Shown here in pieces: positions 25,159-33,534 of a stretch of 64,000 nt of DNA; the stretch's first letter is position 1, and each line of letters begins with the position of its first letter. Both the position numbers and the translations under genes were made by a program. This DNA comes from an uncultured Burkholderiales bacterium (GTDB taxonomy: Bacteria > Pseudomonadota > Gammaproteobacteria > Burkholderiales > Burkholderiaceae_C). Under the pieces are notes generated by a model. That model was not told the origin of the DNA. It ran no database searches and saw nothing but the letters and a program-made list of their open reading frames with translations. The stretch covers positions 1 to 64,000 of the forward strand of contig CAIJIT010000229.1 in NCBI GenBank assembly GCA_903820745.1, read 5' to 3'.

Positions 25159-26329
25159 TACTGCGCGGCTGTCGCGCCGCAAGTTGCAAGTCTCTGCCCT
25201 CGCCCTGGCGCTGCTGGCGGTCTTCATCGTCGTCAGCGGCATCACCACGCGTCGTTCTGAAGCCGCGCAACTGCGCGAGCGCACCGATGCCCGGGCCGTA
25301 CCGACCGTCGCGGTGATCACACCAGGCCAGGCCGGGGCCGCGTCGACGCTCGATCTGCCGGGCCGCATCGAAGCCCATGCGCGGGCCCCGATCTACGCCC
25401 GCGTCAGCGGCTATCTGAAGAGCTGGCAGGTCGACATCGGTGCCAAGGTCAAGGCCGGGCAGTTGTTGGCCGAAATCGAAACCCCCGATCTCGACCAGCA
25501 GTTGCTGCAAGCCCAGGCCGAGCTCGCCAGCGCCAAGGCCAATGCGACCTTGTCAGCCAGCACTGCCAAACGCTGGCAAGCCCTGCTCGCCAGCGATTCG
25601 GTGTCGCGCCAGGAGGCCGAAGAAAAAGCCAGCGACCTGAACACCAAGCAGGCCATCGTCAACGCCTTGCAGGCCAATGTCGACCGCGTTCTGACGCTCA
25701 AACGCTTCACCCGCATCGTCGCGCCTTTTGACGGGGTCATTACCGCGCGCAATACCGATGTCGGCGCCTTGATCAGCGTAGGCGGCGCGCTGGGCTCCGA
25801 GCTTTTCGTGGTCTCGGATCTGCAGCAGCTGCGCGTCTATGTGAGCCTGCCGCAGACCTATGTCAGCGCCATCAAGAAAGGTACGAAAGCGCGCCTGAGC
25901 GTGCCCGAGAGCCCGGGCAATTTTCATCCAGCGACGGTGCAATCGATGTCGCAGGCGATCAGCGGCGGCAGCATGCTGATCCAGCTCGCCGCAGAAAATG
26001 CCCAGGCGGGTCTGCTGCCGGGTGGATTTGCCACGGTCAGCTTTGATCTGGCCCGCAAAGTCGGCGGCTTCAGCATTCCGCCAAGCGCGCTGATTTTCGG
26101 CCAGGCCGGGTTGCGCGTTGCGACTGTCGGTGCCGACAGCAAGGTGCTGCTGAAACCCGTCAGTATCAGCCGCGATCTCGGTGCGGTGATCGAGCTGGCT
26201 GCCGGACTTGCGGCCGAAGACCGGGTGATCGAAAGTCCGCCCGACGGCATCGCCAATGGCGATCTGGTGCAGGTTGCTGCGGCCAAGCCGGTCAACTCTT
26301 CAGGAAAGCCCGCCAGTGCAAAGCAATAA
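25148..26329 (+). CDS. RND efflux periplasmic adaptor (membrane fusion protein)
   Basis: 393 residues. One N-terminal membrane anchor (ALALALLAVFIVVSGI) precedes a lipoyl/barrel-sandwich domain split around a hairpin: ARAPIYARVSGYLKSWQVDIGAKVKAGQLLAEIETPDLDQQL, then a coiled coil (about 118-180), then RIVAPFDGVITARNTDVGALI. Beta-barrel and proximal domains follow. It links the pump to the outer-membrane channel. GGAG lies 7 nt before the ATG, inside the pump gene. Confidence 0.92.
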   Translation: MSPDTARLSRRKLQVSALALALLAVFIVVSGITTRRSEAAQLRERTDARAVPTVAVITPGQAGAASTLDLPGRIEAHARAPIYARVSGYLKSWQVDIGAKVKAGQLLAEIETPDLDQQLLQAQAELASAKANATLSASTAKRWQALLASDSVSRQEAEEKASDLNTKQAIVNALQANVDRVLTLKRFTRIVAPFDGVITARNTDVGALISVGGALGSELFVVSDLQQLRVYVSLPQTYVSAIKKGTKARLSVPESPGNFHPATVQSMSQAISGGSMLIQLAAENAQAGLLPGGFATVSFDLARKVGGFSIPPSALIFGQAGLRVATVGADSKVLLKPVSISRDLGAVIELAAGLAAEDRVIESPPDGIANGDLVQVAAAKPVNSSGKPASAKQ

Positions 26330-27740
26330 GGCCAGGCTTGCTTGCAGTCTGCTGTGCCTGGCGCTGGGCGCCTGCACGCAAACGCCCTTGCTGAAGGTCC
26401 CGGTAGTTCCGATGGCGGGCGCTTTCAAGGAAGCCGGCCCCTGGAGCGCCGCCAAACCCGCCGACCACCTGCCACGACAGGCCTGGTGGACCCTGTACGC
26501 TGACGCCGACCTGAATGCTTTACAGCAGCGGCTGATCGCCAACAGCCCGGATCTCGCCGCGGCGCTGGCGCGCTATCAACAGTCGCAGGCCAGCACCGAA
26601 CAGATCCGTGCCAGCCAATTCCCGACGCTGAGCGCCTCGCTGAACACGCAGGGCGACCGGCAGTCGCAGCAGCGGCCGCTGCGCGTGCTCGGGCCCTCGT
26701 CGCCCGATTACTACAAGTCGACCACGCTGGGCTTTGATATTTCCTATGAAGTCGACCTGTGGGGGCGGGTGAACCAGCTGGTCGCTGCAGGCTTGGCGCA
26801 GGACCAGGCGGCCCAAGCCGATCTGGAGTCAGCGCGGCTGATTCTGCAGGCCCAGCTGGCCGACAGCTATATCGCGCTGCGCGGGCTCGACCGCGATGCG
26901 GCCTTGCTGCTCGAGACCGACAAAGCCTATGCCCGCGCGCTGGAGATGGTCACCCGGCGTCGCGACGGCGGCGTGGCTTCCGGGCTTGATCTGGCCCGTG
27001 CGCAAGCCCAGCTTGAGTCCACGCGCTCGCAAGCCCGTCAATCCGATGCGCAACGGGCCTTGATCGAACATGCCATCGCTGCCCTGGTCGGCGAGACCGC
27101 TGCCGGCTTTGCCTTGGCGCCGCGCGTTACCGACATCGTGTTGCCGGATATTCCGACCGGTCTGCCTTCGACCCTGCTGCAGCGCCGCCCCGACATCGCC
27201 GCGGCCGAGCGCCGCGTCGCTGCCTCCAACGCCAGCGTCGGCGTGGCCCAGGCCGCCTTGTTTCCAGCCGTCACGCTCAGCGCCTTGCTGGGCTACCAGA
27301 GCAGTGACGCAGGCAGCCTGATCCGGACGCCGAATACTTTCTGGGCCATCGGCCCGACCCTGGTGGTGAACTTGTTCGATGGCGGCCGGCGCAAGGCCGA
27401 GATCAGCCGCGTGCAAGCTGTGCTCGACGAGACCGGTGCCCGTTACCGCAGCGTCGTCATCGGCGCGTTCCAGCAAGTCGAAGACAGCCTGGTGCAATTG
27501 AAGCAATATGGTGCTGCCGCAAGGTTCGAAAGCGCAGCGCTCGTTGCGGCCCAGCGCTCGCTGGAGCTGGCTGACTCTCGCTACCGCGAAGGCGCAGCCA
27601 ATTACCTCGAAGTCATCAGCGCCCAGACCACCGCGCTGCAGGCCCAGCGCAACGCGCAAGACCTGTCGACCCGGCAAAAGCGCGCCAGCGTGCAGCTGAT
27701 CCGTGCGCTCGGCGGCGGCTGGACTGCCGCGGCTGAATAG
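26316..27740 (+). CDS. RND efflux outer-membrane channel lipoprotein (NodT/OprM family)
   Basis: 474 residues from a GTG at 26316, which has AGGAAAG upstream and overlaps the adaptor stop by 14 bp. The signal ends in a lipobox (LCLALGAC), so the mature N-terminus is a lipidated Cys. Two OEP repeats (about 70-255 and 270-460) include the conserved LPSTLLQRRPDIAAAERRVAASNASVGVAQAALFPAVTLS. It forms the trimeric exit duct. It is the last gene of the marR-pump-adaptor-channel operon. Confidence 0.93.
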   Translation: MQSNKARLACSLLCLALGACTQTPLLKVPVVPMAGAFKEAGPWSAAKPADHLPRQAWWTLYADADLNALQQRLIANSPDLAAALARYQQSQASTEQIRASQFPTLSASLNTQGDRQSQQRPLRVLGPSSPDYYKSTTLGFDISYEVDLWGRVNQLVAAGLAQDQAAQADLESARLILQAQLADSYIALRGLDRDAALLLETDKAYARALEMVTRRRDGGVASGLDLARAQAQLESTRSQARQSDAQRALIEHAIAALVGETAAGFALAPRVTDIVLPDIPTGLPSTLLQRRPDIAAAERRVAASNASVGVAQAALFPAVTLSALLGYQSSDAGSLIRTPNTFWAIGPTLVVNLFDGGRRKAEISRVQAVLDETGARYRSVVIGAFQQVEDSLVQLKQYGAAARFESAALVAAQRSLELADSRYREGAANYLEVISAQTTALQAQRNAQDLSTRQKRASVQLIRALGGGWTAAAE

Positions 27741-27783
27741 GGCGAATCAGCGTTCTTGAATTGGCTGGCGACCGTGTACTGTG

Positions 27784-27821
27784 CGACTTGTTCGGCCGAC
27801 TTGACGGATGGGCTGGCAGCG
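27784..27821 (+). repeat. Left copy of an imperfect 38-bp direct repeat flanking the catabolic island
   Basis: The segment begins CGACTTGTTCGGCCGACTTG and continues ACGGATGGGCTGGCAGCG. By eye 31 of 38 bases match the copy at 34921-34958, including an 11-base identical core (CCGACTTGACG). It lies in the gap between the RND operon and the alpha/beta hydrolase gene. Confidence 0.5.
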
Positions 27822-27830
27822 CCGGTGAAT

Positions 27831-28583
27831 CTATGACCTGTGATCGAGAAATGCTTTCACCGCCTCCGCAAAACGATCAGGCTGCTCGATGTGCGGTGCA
27901 TGCCCAGCGCCGGGGATGGTGAGCAAAACGGCGTTGACGAGGTTCTCGGACAGGGTCCGCGAAACATCCACGCCGGTCACCCGATCGTCTTCTCCGCAGA
28001 GGATCAGCGAGGGCTGTTTGATGGGGCTCAGCCAACTGCGAGCATCCGTCGTTGCGATCGTCCTGGCCACGGACATATAGCCCGCCGGCCGTGCCCGGCG
28101 CATGTGCAGGGCGATCTCCTCGATGACATCCTGGGAGGCCTGCGGGCTAGCAATTTCGGCGGCGCGCTCGACGCTCCGCGTCGCGAGCTCCTGCGCAAGC
28201 GTTTCCCGGTGCAGCAACCAGCGGTCACGCTCTGCTTCGCCAAGGGAGGCCCTGCCGAGAGTGGCATCCGCGAGAACAAGTGTGCGTACGAGATCCGGAC
28301 GGAAACTGGCCATGCCGAGTGCGGCCAGCGCGCCGAACGACACACCCAGGATATGCGCAGGCTTTCCATCAAGGACATCCGCAACTTCCTCGACGAGCGA
28401 GCGCAGGCCGGTACCGGCCGGGTCGGGCGAATCGCCGTACCCTGGCAAGTCCGGTGCAATGCAGGTGTAGTCCCTGCCCAGGCGTTCCATCTGTTTTGAC
28501 CAGGCTGTGGCGCTGGATCCGATCCCGTGAAGCAGCAGCAGGGTCGGCCCTTGGCCGCCGCGCAGGACGTTTAGGTGGCTCAT
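27831..28583 (-). CDS. Alpha/beta hydrolase
   Basis: 250 residues from MSHLNVLRGG; an ATG at 28610 would add nine residues and overlap the SDR remnant. The oxyanion strand is LLLLHGIGSSATAW, the nucleophile is in GVSFG (S82), the acid is probably D in CGEDDRVTG, and the His is in GAGHAPHIEQPDRF. The size and motifs resemble ring-fission-product or carboxyester hydrolases of aromatic pathways, which fits the dioxygenase genes nearby. It is probably cotranscribed with the SDR remnant just upstream. Confidence 0.88.
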   Translation of the reverse strand: MSHLNVLRGGQGPTLLLLHGIGSSATAWSKQMERLGRDYTCIAPDLPGYGDSPDPAGTGLRSLVEEVADVLDGKPAHILGVSFGALAALGMASFRPDLVRTLVLADATLGRASLGEAERDRWLLHRETLAQELATRSVERAAEIASPQASQDVIEEIALHMRRARPAGYMSVARTIATTDARSWLSPIKQPSLILCGEDDRVTGVDVSRTLSENLVNAVLLTIPGAGHAPHIEQPDRFAEAVKAFLDHRS

Positions 28584-28587
28584 CGCG

Positions 28588-28871
28588 TCAGATACCCCTG
28601 AGTTCGCCATCGTCGATCAGATGGCCAGTGCCGGCGATGAACTGGGTGGCTGCCCCGCAGAGTGAAGCAACGAATGGCCCGAAGTCATCGGGCCGGCCGA
28701 TCACCTTGTTCGTCACACCCAGCTCCCGGGCGCGGTCGGTGTCATGTGGACCGGCGCACACCGCGTTGACCGTGATGCCGCTCTCATATGGGGCCGGAGC
28801 AGCGCGCTTCGCCCAAGCCCACCGCGCTTTGCGGTAACGAGGGCGACCTTGTCTTTGAGTCCGAGATCCAT
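28588..28871 (-). pseudogene. Short-chain dehydrogenase/reductase with the central region deleted and frames mismatched
   Basis: From an ATG at 28871 (AAAGGA upstream) the frame reads MDLGLKDKVALVTAKRGGLGRS, an SDR N-terminus with its glycine-rich loop. About 20 residues on, a different frame continues YESGITVNAVCAGPHDTDRARELGVTNKVIGRPDDFGPFVASLCGAATQFIAGTGHLIDDGELRGI, a normal SDR C-terminus. About 150-160 residues, including the catalytic Ser and YxxxK, are missing at the junction near 28800-28815. It cannot be an active enzyme. Confidence 0.8.
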
Positions 28872-28960
28872 CGTCGTCCTTTCTCAACCGGCAGCGGCCG
28901 GTAGAATGTGTCATACAACCAGCAGCCGGGTGCTCGGCGCCATGAGGGTTCCCAATCGCG

Positions 28961-29641
28961 ATGTCATCGCTTCCAAGTCTGGTTCGTTCAGAGAGTCTTG
29001 CTCAGCAGGGCTACAGCACAATCCGTCGTGCCATTCGCGATGGGAACATCGCGCGCGGCCAGGTATTTTCCGAAAGTTCCCTGGCGGCATTGCTCGGCGT
29101 TTCCCGCACGCCGGTGCGCGAGGCTCTTCTGAACTTGTACCGCGATGGCGTCGTCGAGATCATTCCCAAGCGCGGTTACCGTTTGGTCGAGTTGGACGCA
29201 GACGCGATCAGCGAAATCCGGCTGCTTCGCGTCGCCCTGGAACAGATCGTCGTCGGCCGCCTGTGCGAGACGGCCACGCCGAGTGACATCAATGAGTTGC
29301 GTGCCATCCTCAAAGGCAAGGGCCGTAGCCAGGAGGACATGTACAGCATCGACGAGGCCTTCCATATCTGCATGGCGGATCTTGCCGGGCTGCGCCAGAT
29401 TCGCCGGGAACTCCTCAGCGTGCGCGGAAAAATGTACCTGATCGCGAGTGGTATGCGCGTGACCTCGTTGCGTAACGACAAGGTCGTCAGTGAACATGCC
29501 GAGCTTGTGGATGCACTCGAGCGGCATGACTGCAAGACGGCCAAACGGGTGATTACCGAGCATGTCGAGCGCTCTATTGATGCGTTTGTGGCAGCTCGGG
29601 CCCAGACGGTGGAGCAGGAACCGATGGAGCGGCTTGCCTGA
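28961..29641 (+). CDS. GntR-family regulator, FadR/VanR (FCD) subfamily
   Basis: 226 residues. The N-terminal winged helix (YSTIRRAIRDGNIARGQVFSESSLAALLGVSRTPVREALLNLYRDGVVEIIPKRGYRL) is typical GntR. The all-helical C-terminal FCD domain (about 85-215) contains DEAFH and SEHAELVDAL, histidine and acidic residues that usually bind a metal and an organic acid effector. It is transcribed opposite to the dioxygenase genes and is probably the local repressor of the island. Its 3' end overlaps the convergent LigA-like gene by 68 bp. Confidence 0.9.
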   Translation: MSSLPSLVRSESLAQQGYSTIRRAIRDGNIARGQVFSESSLAALLGVSRTPVREALLNLYRDGVVEIIPKRGYRLVELDADAISEIRLLRVALEQIVVGRLCETATPSDINELRAILKGKGRSQEDMYSIDEAFHICMADLAGLRQIRRELLSVRGKMYLIASGMRVTSLRNDKVVSEHAELVDALERHDCKTAKRVITEHVERSIDAFVAARAQTVEQEPMERLA

Positions 29642-29897
29642 GTTCGACCGCCGAAATACAGTTGTAATAGTGGTCATTGGTCCAACCGCAGGCGCGCGCG
29701 AAGTAGAGAAGTGCCATCGGATGTGCGCCCGCTGACCACAACGCGGCAATATCGTGCTTGCGCACGGTGCCTTTCATCCGTTCGCTCAGCAACGATGAGT
29801 TGAGCAGGAGTTCAGGGTTGGCGGACTGGTGTTCGGGCGACGCGCGCTCCGGCCAGGCTGCCATGTCAGGGAAGTGAACGGTGGCTGCGGCCAGCAA
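29574..29897 (-). CDS. Small LigA-like (extradiol dioxygenase alpha-subunit type) protein
   Basis: 107 residues from TTG at 29897, with GGGAG 6 nt upstream. The central part (LLSERMKGTVRKHDIAALWSAGAHPMALLYFARACGWTNDHYYNCISA) resembles the helical LigA domain found as the small subunit of protocatechuate 4,5-dioxygenase and as a C-terminal domain in related enzymes. The first 35 residues (VHFPDMAAWPERASPEHQS) are not recognised. No LigB catalytic subunit is nearby. It begins 13 bp after the dioxygenase beta-subunit stop, clearly in the same operon. Confidence 0.45.
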   Translation of the reverse strand: MLAAATVHFPDMAAWPERASPEHQSANPELLLNSSLLSERMKGTVRKHDIAALWSAGAHPMALLYFARACGWTNDHYYNCISAVELRQAAPSVPAPPSGPELPQTHQ

Positions 29898-29910
29898 GGT
29901 GGGCTCCCGG

Positions 29911-30414
29911 TTAGAAAAATACGCTCAGGCCTTGATTTCCGACGGCCTGCCGATCGAGTACGACGCGCCGCTGCTGTAATCGCAAGCCGCCTTCCCCCGC
30001 GACCAGGGTATCGGTGCGAGCGCCGCTGAACTGTTGTTCCATGTTCCATCTGTACTGGAGCAGCAGTAGATTGCTGCGAGCGACAACCGCCCCGTCCTCC
30101 TGGCGCGAAACATCGATGACCTGCACGAAGTAACGCAATCGGGAAGGAGGCTGCTCTACCCAGGACTGCTTGCTTTCGAGTTTCGCCACGCGAGCCCTCA
30201 GAAGCTCAATGTCTTCGTCGTAGTAGCCCAGCTCGTCTTCGCGGGTAACCAGGCCCTCCAGCGTCGAGGTGGTGACGGGGACGCGATAGGAGATCGCGGG
30301 GTCCATGGTCTCCAGCCACTCGGCGTAGCGGCGATCCTGCAGTAGCAGAACCTCGCGGCGATAAAACCATTCGACCTCCTGCCACAGCGAGGCGTTCGAC
30401 ATGTCACCCATCAT
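29911..30414 (-). CDS. Ring-hydroxylating dioxygenase beta subunit
   Basis: 167 residues from the ATG at 30414 (AGAGG upstream). The pattern WQEVEWFYRREVLLLQDRRYAEWLETMDPAISYRVPV, then YYDEDIELLRARVAKLESKQSWVEQPPSRLRYFVQVIDV, is the SnoaL-like cone of aromatic dioxygenase small subunits (BphE/BenB type). It contributes to the alpha3beta3 assembly and has no metal site. It follows the alpha-subunit gene by 54 bp. Confidence 0.92.
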   Translation of the reverse strand: MMGDMSNASLWQEVEWFYRREVLLLQDRRYAEWLETMDPAISYRVPVTTSTLEGLVTREDELGYYDEDIELLRARVAKLESKQSWVEQPPSRLRYFVQVIDVSRQEDGAVVARSNLLLLQYRWNMEQQFSGARTDTLVAGEGGLRLQQRRVVLDRQAVGNQGLSVFF

Positions 30415-30468
30415 TTTTGCCTCTGGTTTCAAGCAAGAGCACGAGCATTTCTTTGCGGGTAAATGGGC

Positions 30469-31785
30469 CTATGCCGACATGACCTTCGCATAGTGCCGGT
30501 AGAACGCACGCTGGTTGGCTTCGGTCATCAACATGTCGCTGCAACTGCCTGGGAAGGGTGGGCCATAGCGTTCGACTGTCGGGGCTTCTCGTCCGACCCC
30601 CATTTGGTAGTCGAAGCGGCCCTGCTGCCCGATGTGGCCGCGCATGGCGTCCTGAACGCTCTGCCAGACATCACCGTCGTCCTGCTCGAAGATGCCACTG
30701 GGTCCAAACGCGAGCGAGTACTGCCGCCGCACCGCCGCCTTGAGTTCCGCCGGCAACGCCTTGTCGACGATGCACCAGGAGTGCACTTCGATCTTGTCGA
30801 CGCCGCGTGGATGCCATACGCGGAATGAGCGAAAGCGCGCACTGTCGAGGAAGGACATATTGGGGAAGATCGTGCCGACGCCGATCGGAACAAAGGCCGC
30901 CGCCGCTTCGCCATGCTTTGCGATCAGCTCCGCGCGACTTTGTTTCATGTAACCCTCGTACTCCGTCTTCACAGCCGTGCCCTGCTGCGCCCCGCCGCGC
31001 TCGCTCCCGATTGAGTGGCCGTTGCCGGTCTGGATGCAGTACCCATTGTTGGTGAGCGGGCTGCGAAAGCCCATCTGCACGCCTGCGCCGTGGGTCGACG
31101 GTACATGGTAATGGTCTCCTGCAAAATTCTCGGCAGGGATCTTCCAGTTCACGTTGATCGTCCATTTATGGACACCGCCGATGGCTTCGGTACCGCCATC
31201 CATACGCGAGAGCATGAGTTCCAGGTAGAAAGCCATGTCGCCGAGGTACTCGCGCAGCGTGGGGGCTTGCGGGCTCCAGTTCCCGAAGATCATCCCGCCG
31301 AACGATTCCAGCTGTGGCACTTCGCGCAGGCCGAGTTGGCTGCGGTCCAGGGCATCCCCGTAGGCCGGCCCCATGCGAGGCACACCGACCAGTTGACCTT
31401 CGGTGTTGTAGGTCCATGCGTGGTAAGGGCATCTGAACAGGGTGGTCACTCCGGAGTCGACCCGGCAAACCTTCGCGCCGCGGTGACTGCAGCTGTTCAG
31501 GAAGGCCCGCAATCGACCGGTTTGGTCGCGAACCACGATCACTGGGTCCTCGCCCATGGTTGTGGTGAAAAAAGAGCCATGCTCAGGTATTGCGCTCTCA
31601 TGCCCGAGGTAAAGCCAGCACTTGGCGAAGATGCTTTCTTGCTCCTGGCGATAGATGGCGTCGCTCACGAACAAGCGCCGGTCGACGGATGAACCATCTG
31701 CTGCGATCAGCTCTGCGGCCCTGAAGGGTCCGATGCGGGCATCCTCGGCGACCAATGGCGGTAGCGGCGTGTAATTGCGCGTCAT
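30469..31785 (-). CDS. Rieske aromatic-ring-hydroxylating dioxygenase alpha subunit
   Basis: 438 residues from MTRNYTPLPP; the frame is open further upstream but homology starts here. The Rieske [2Fe-2S] ligands are C99, H101, C119 and H122 (CSHRGAKVC...FRCPYHAW). The mononuclear iron site is ENFAGDHYHVPSTH with D224, H227 and H232. The enzyme would insert O2 into an aromatic ring to give a cis-diol or hydroxylated acid, receiving electrons from a ferredoxin and reductase that are not encoded in this island. The substrate is unknown. Confidence 0.93.
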   Translation of the reverse strand: MTRNYTPLPPLVAEDARIGPFRAAELIAADGSSVDRRLFVSDAIYRQEQESIFAKCWLYLGHESAIPEHGSFFTTTMGEDPVIVVRDQTGRLRAFLNSCSHRGAKVCRVDSGVTTLFRCPYHAWTYNTEGQLVGVPRMGPAYGDALDRSQLGLREVPQLESFGGMIFGNWSPQAPTLREYLGDMAFYLELMLSRMDGGTEAIGGVHKWTINVNWKIPAENFAGDHYHVPSTHGAGVQMGFRSPLTNNGYCIQTGNGHSIGSERGGAQQGTAVKTEYEGYMKQSRAELIAKHGEAAAAFVPIGVGTIFPNMSFLDSARFRSFRVWHPRGVDKIEVHSWCIVDKALPAELKAAVRRQYSLAFGPSGIFEQDDGDVWQSVQDAMRGHIGQQGRFDYQMGVGREAPTVERYGPPFPGSCSDMLMTEANQRAFYRHYAKVMSA

Positions 31786-31855
31786 GGCAGGATCTTGAGT
31801 TTTACGCAGGTCTTGCGCGTAGGGTTGAATTGCGAGGAACGAAGTCGGTGTCGGG

Positions 31856-32149
31856 TCACATGCGAGGGCCGTGAATGGCTGCACCGCCGTCCAGTTGAAG
31901 CACCGTTCCGGCCGCCGTTGTTGAGCAGGTATTCGAGGCGAGGAAGACGTAGGCTTCAACAGAGTCCGCCATGTGCGCAACGGCCCGCAGGGGAAGTTGG
32001 TCGGTTTTGGGCCCCGTCGAACTCTTTAGTTGGCCGAGGCTTTCGAGGCTACGTAGTTCCTTCGGAACATAGCCCGGCACCACCGCACGCCCGATCCCGC
32101 TCGTGGCACCCGTGACCACTGCAACTTTTCCTTCAAGCTGACGCGACAT
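31856..32149 (-). pseudogene. Short-chain dehydrogenase/reductase with an in-frame internal deletion
   Basis: 97 residues against the usual 250. The N-terminus MSRQLEGKVAVVTGATSGIGRAVV has the intact TGxxxGIG cofactor loop. The C-terminus PLRAVAHMADSVEAYVFLASNTCSTTAAGTVLQLDGGA is the usual SDR ending. Between them stand only about 25 unrelated residues, so the NNAG strand and the catalytic Ser and YxxxK are gone. The frame stays open. It is probably a remnant, first in the dioxygenase operon, where a cis-dihydrodiol dehydrogenase would be expected. Confidence 0.8.
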
Positions 32150-32228
32150 GGATTCCCTTTCACAGGTCGACGCGGAACGAGCCCATCGAGTGTTTCAGCC
32201 AACAGGTTGACCAAGCATGGGTCGAAGA

Positions 32229-32254
32229 GTAGTATTCTACCGTAGTATGCTACC
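32229..32254. promoter_or_regulatory. Two tandem 13-bp operator-like repeats
   Basis: GTAGTATTCTACC (32229-32241) is followed directly by GTAGTATGCTACC (32242-32254), 12 of 13 identical. Each is itself an inverted repeat (GTAG-N4-CTAC). They lie 80 bp before the SDR/dioxygenase operon and 113 bp before the divergent ABC receptor gene, a natural place for shared control. Confidence 0.5.
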
Positions 32255-32288
32255 AAACGGCGCTGGCGGCACTGGTAAAAAAAGTCCT

Positions 32289-32298
32289 TTGTATACCA
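32289..32298. promoter_or_regulatory. Possible GntR/FadR-type box
   Basis: TTGTATACCA with a GTATAC palindromic centre resembles the TTGTATACAA-type sites of VanR/FadR-subfamily GntR proteins. It stands 69 bp before the ABC receptor start in the same intergenic region as the tandem repeats. The GntR gene of the island is the obvious candidate to bind it. Confidence 0.35.
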
Positions 32299-32366
32299 TT
32301 TAGAACCGAATACGGTTGCTCCTGCAGCCGCCGATCTGTCCTCCGCATTCATTGAAAGGAATCCGT

Positions 32367-33494
32367 ATGAAAAAGAAACTGCTTTGCGTGCTGTTGGCTG
32401 GGGCCTCGGGGACGCTGTTCGCGGAAATAGTGGTCGGCGTCTCGGTCAGCTCGACCGGCCCGGGCGCGTCACTGGGCGTGCATGTAGCCAATACGATCGC
32501 TCTCCTGCCGAAGTCCATCGGCGGCGAAACGATTCGCTACGTCGTGTTGGACGATGCGAGCGACCCGACGGCAGGGACCAAGAACGCACGTCGGTTTGCG
32601 AGCGAAGACAACGTGGACGTCATCCTGGGCTCGAGTACCGTGCCGGTCGCGCTCGCACAGGGCTCGGTGGCGAACGAGACAGCCGTCCCCTTCGTCGCGC
32701 TTTGTCCAATTCCGATCGACCCGGCAAAGCAGCCCTTCATCTTCGCCGTACCGCAGCCGATCTCGCTGATGGTGGATGCCGTGGCAGAGCACATGCAGGC
32801 CAACAAGGTGAAAACTGTTGGCTTCATCGGCTTCTCGGATTCATGGGGCGAAGGCAACTTCGTCGCCATCAAGGGCAAGCGCACAACCGCGGGTCTCGAG
32901 GTCAGCACGAACGAGCGCTACTCCCGCGGCGACACCTCCGTCACATCTCAGATGTTGAAGGTGCTGGCAACGAACCCCGACGCGATCTTTGTCGGAGCCT
33001 CCGGCACGCCGGCCGTTCTGCCACAGATAGCCGCGCTGGAGCGCGGCTATCGCAAGCAGATTTACCACACGCATGGCGTGGTGAATCGCGACTTTATCCG
33101 TGTTGGCGGCAAGAGCGCGGAAGGCGTGATCGCGCCCAGCGGGGCTGTCGTGGTGGCCGAGCAACTCCCCAACGACCATCCGCTGAAAGCCGCAGGGCTG
33201 GAATTCCTCAAGCGCTACGAGGGCGCGTACGGCGCTGGCAGTCGCAACGCGTTTGCCGCCTATGCCTGGGACGCTAGCGCGATCATCCAGGCAGCGTTGC
33301 CGGTGGCGCTGAAGGTCGCTAAGCCCGGCACGGCGGCATTCCGTCAGGCGCTACGTGATGCAATTGAGGGCGGTGGGGAAGTGAAGGGCACGCATGCGGT
33401 CTACAGCATGAGCCCGACCGACCATTACGGCGTCGACAAGCGCGCCCGCGTGCTCGTGCGGGTGGAGGCTGGTGACTGGAAGTTGGTTCGGTAG
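32367..33494 (+). CDS. Branched-chain-amino-acid-type ABC receptor (LivK-like periplasmic binding protein)
   Basis: 375 residues with a signal peptide ending TLFA. The type-I binding-protein order is seen: EIVVGVSVSSTGPGASLGVHVANTIALLP, VVLDDASDPTAGTKNARRFASEDNVDVILGSSTVPVALA, then AVAEHMQANKVKTVGFIGFSDSWGEGN. In catabolic clusters such receptors often bind aromatic acids rather than amino acids. AAGGA precedes the ATG. No LivHMGF genes are adjacent, so it depends on a transporter elsewhere. Confidence 0.88.
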   Translation: MKKKLLCVLLAGASGTLFAEIVVGVSVSSTGPGASLGVHVANTIALLPKSIGGETIRYVVLDDASDPTAGTKNARRFASEDNVDVILGSSTVPVALAQGSVANETAVPFVALCPIPIDPAKQPFIFAVPQPISLMVDAVAEHMQANKVKTVGFIGFSDSWGEGNFVAIKGKRTTAGLEVSTNERYSRGDTSVTSQMLKVLATNPDAIFVGASGTPAVLPQIAALERGYRKQIYHTHGVVNRDFIRVGGKSAEGVIAPSGAVVVAEQLPNDHPLKAAGLEFLKRYEGAYGAGSRNAFAAYAWDASAIIQAALPVALKVAKPGTAAFRQALRDAIEGGGEVKGTHAVYSMSPTDHYGVDKRARVLVRVEAGDWKLVR

Positions 33495-33534
33495 GACCGC
33501 CCCGATCACTTGGCCGCAGTCCAGAGGAGATGAC

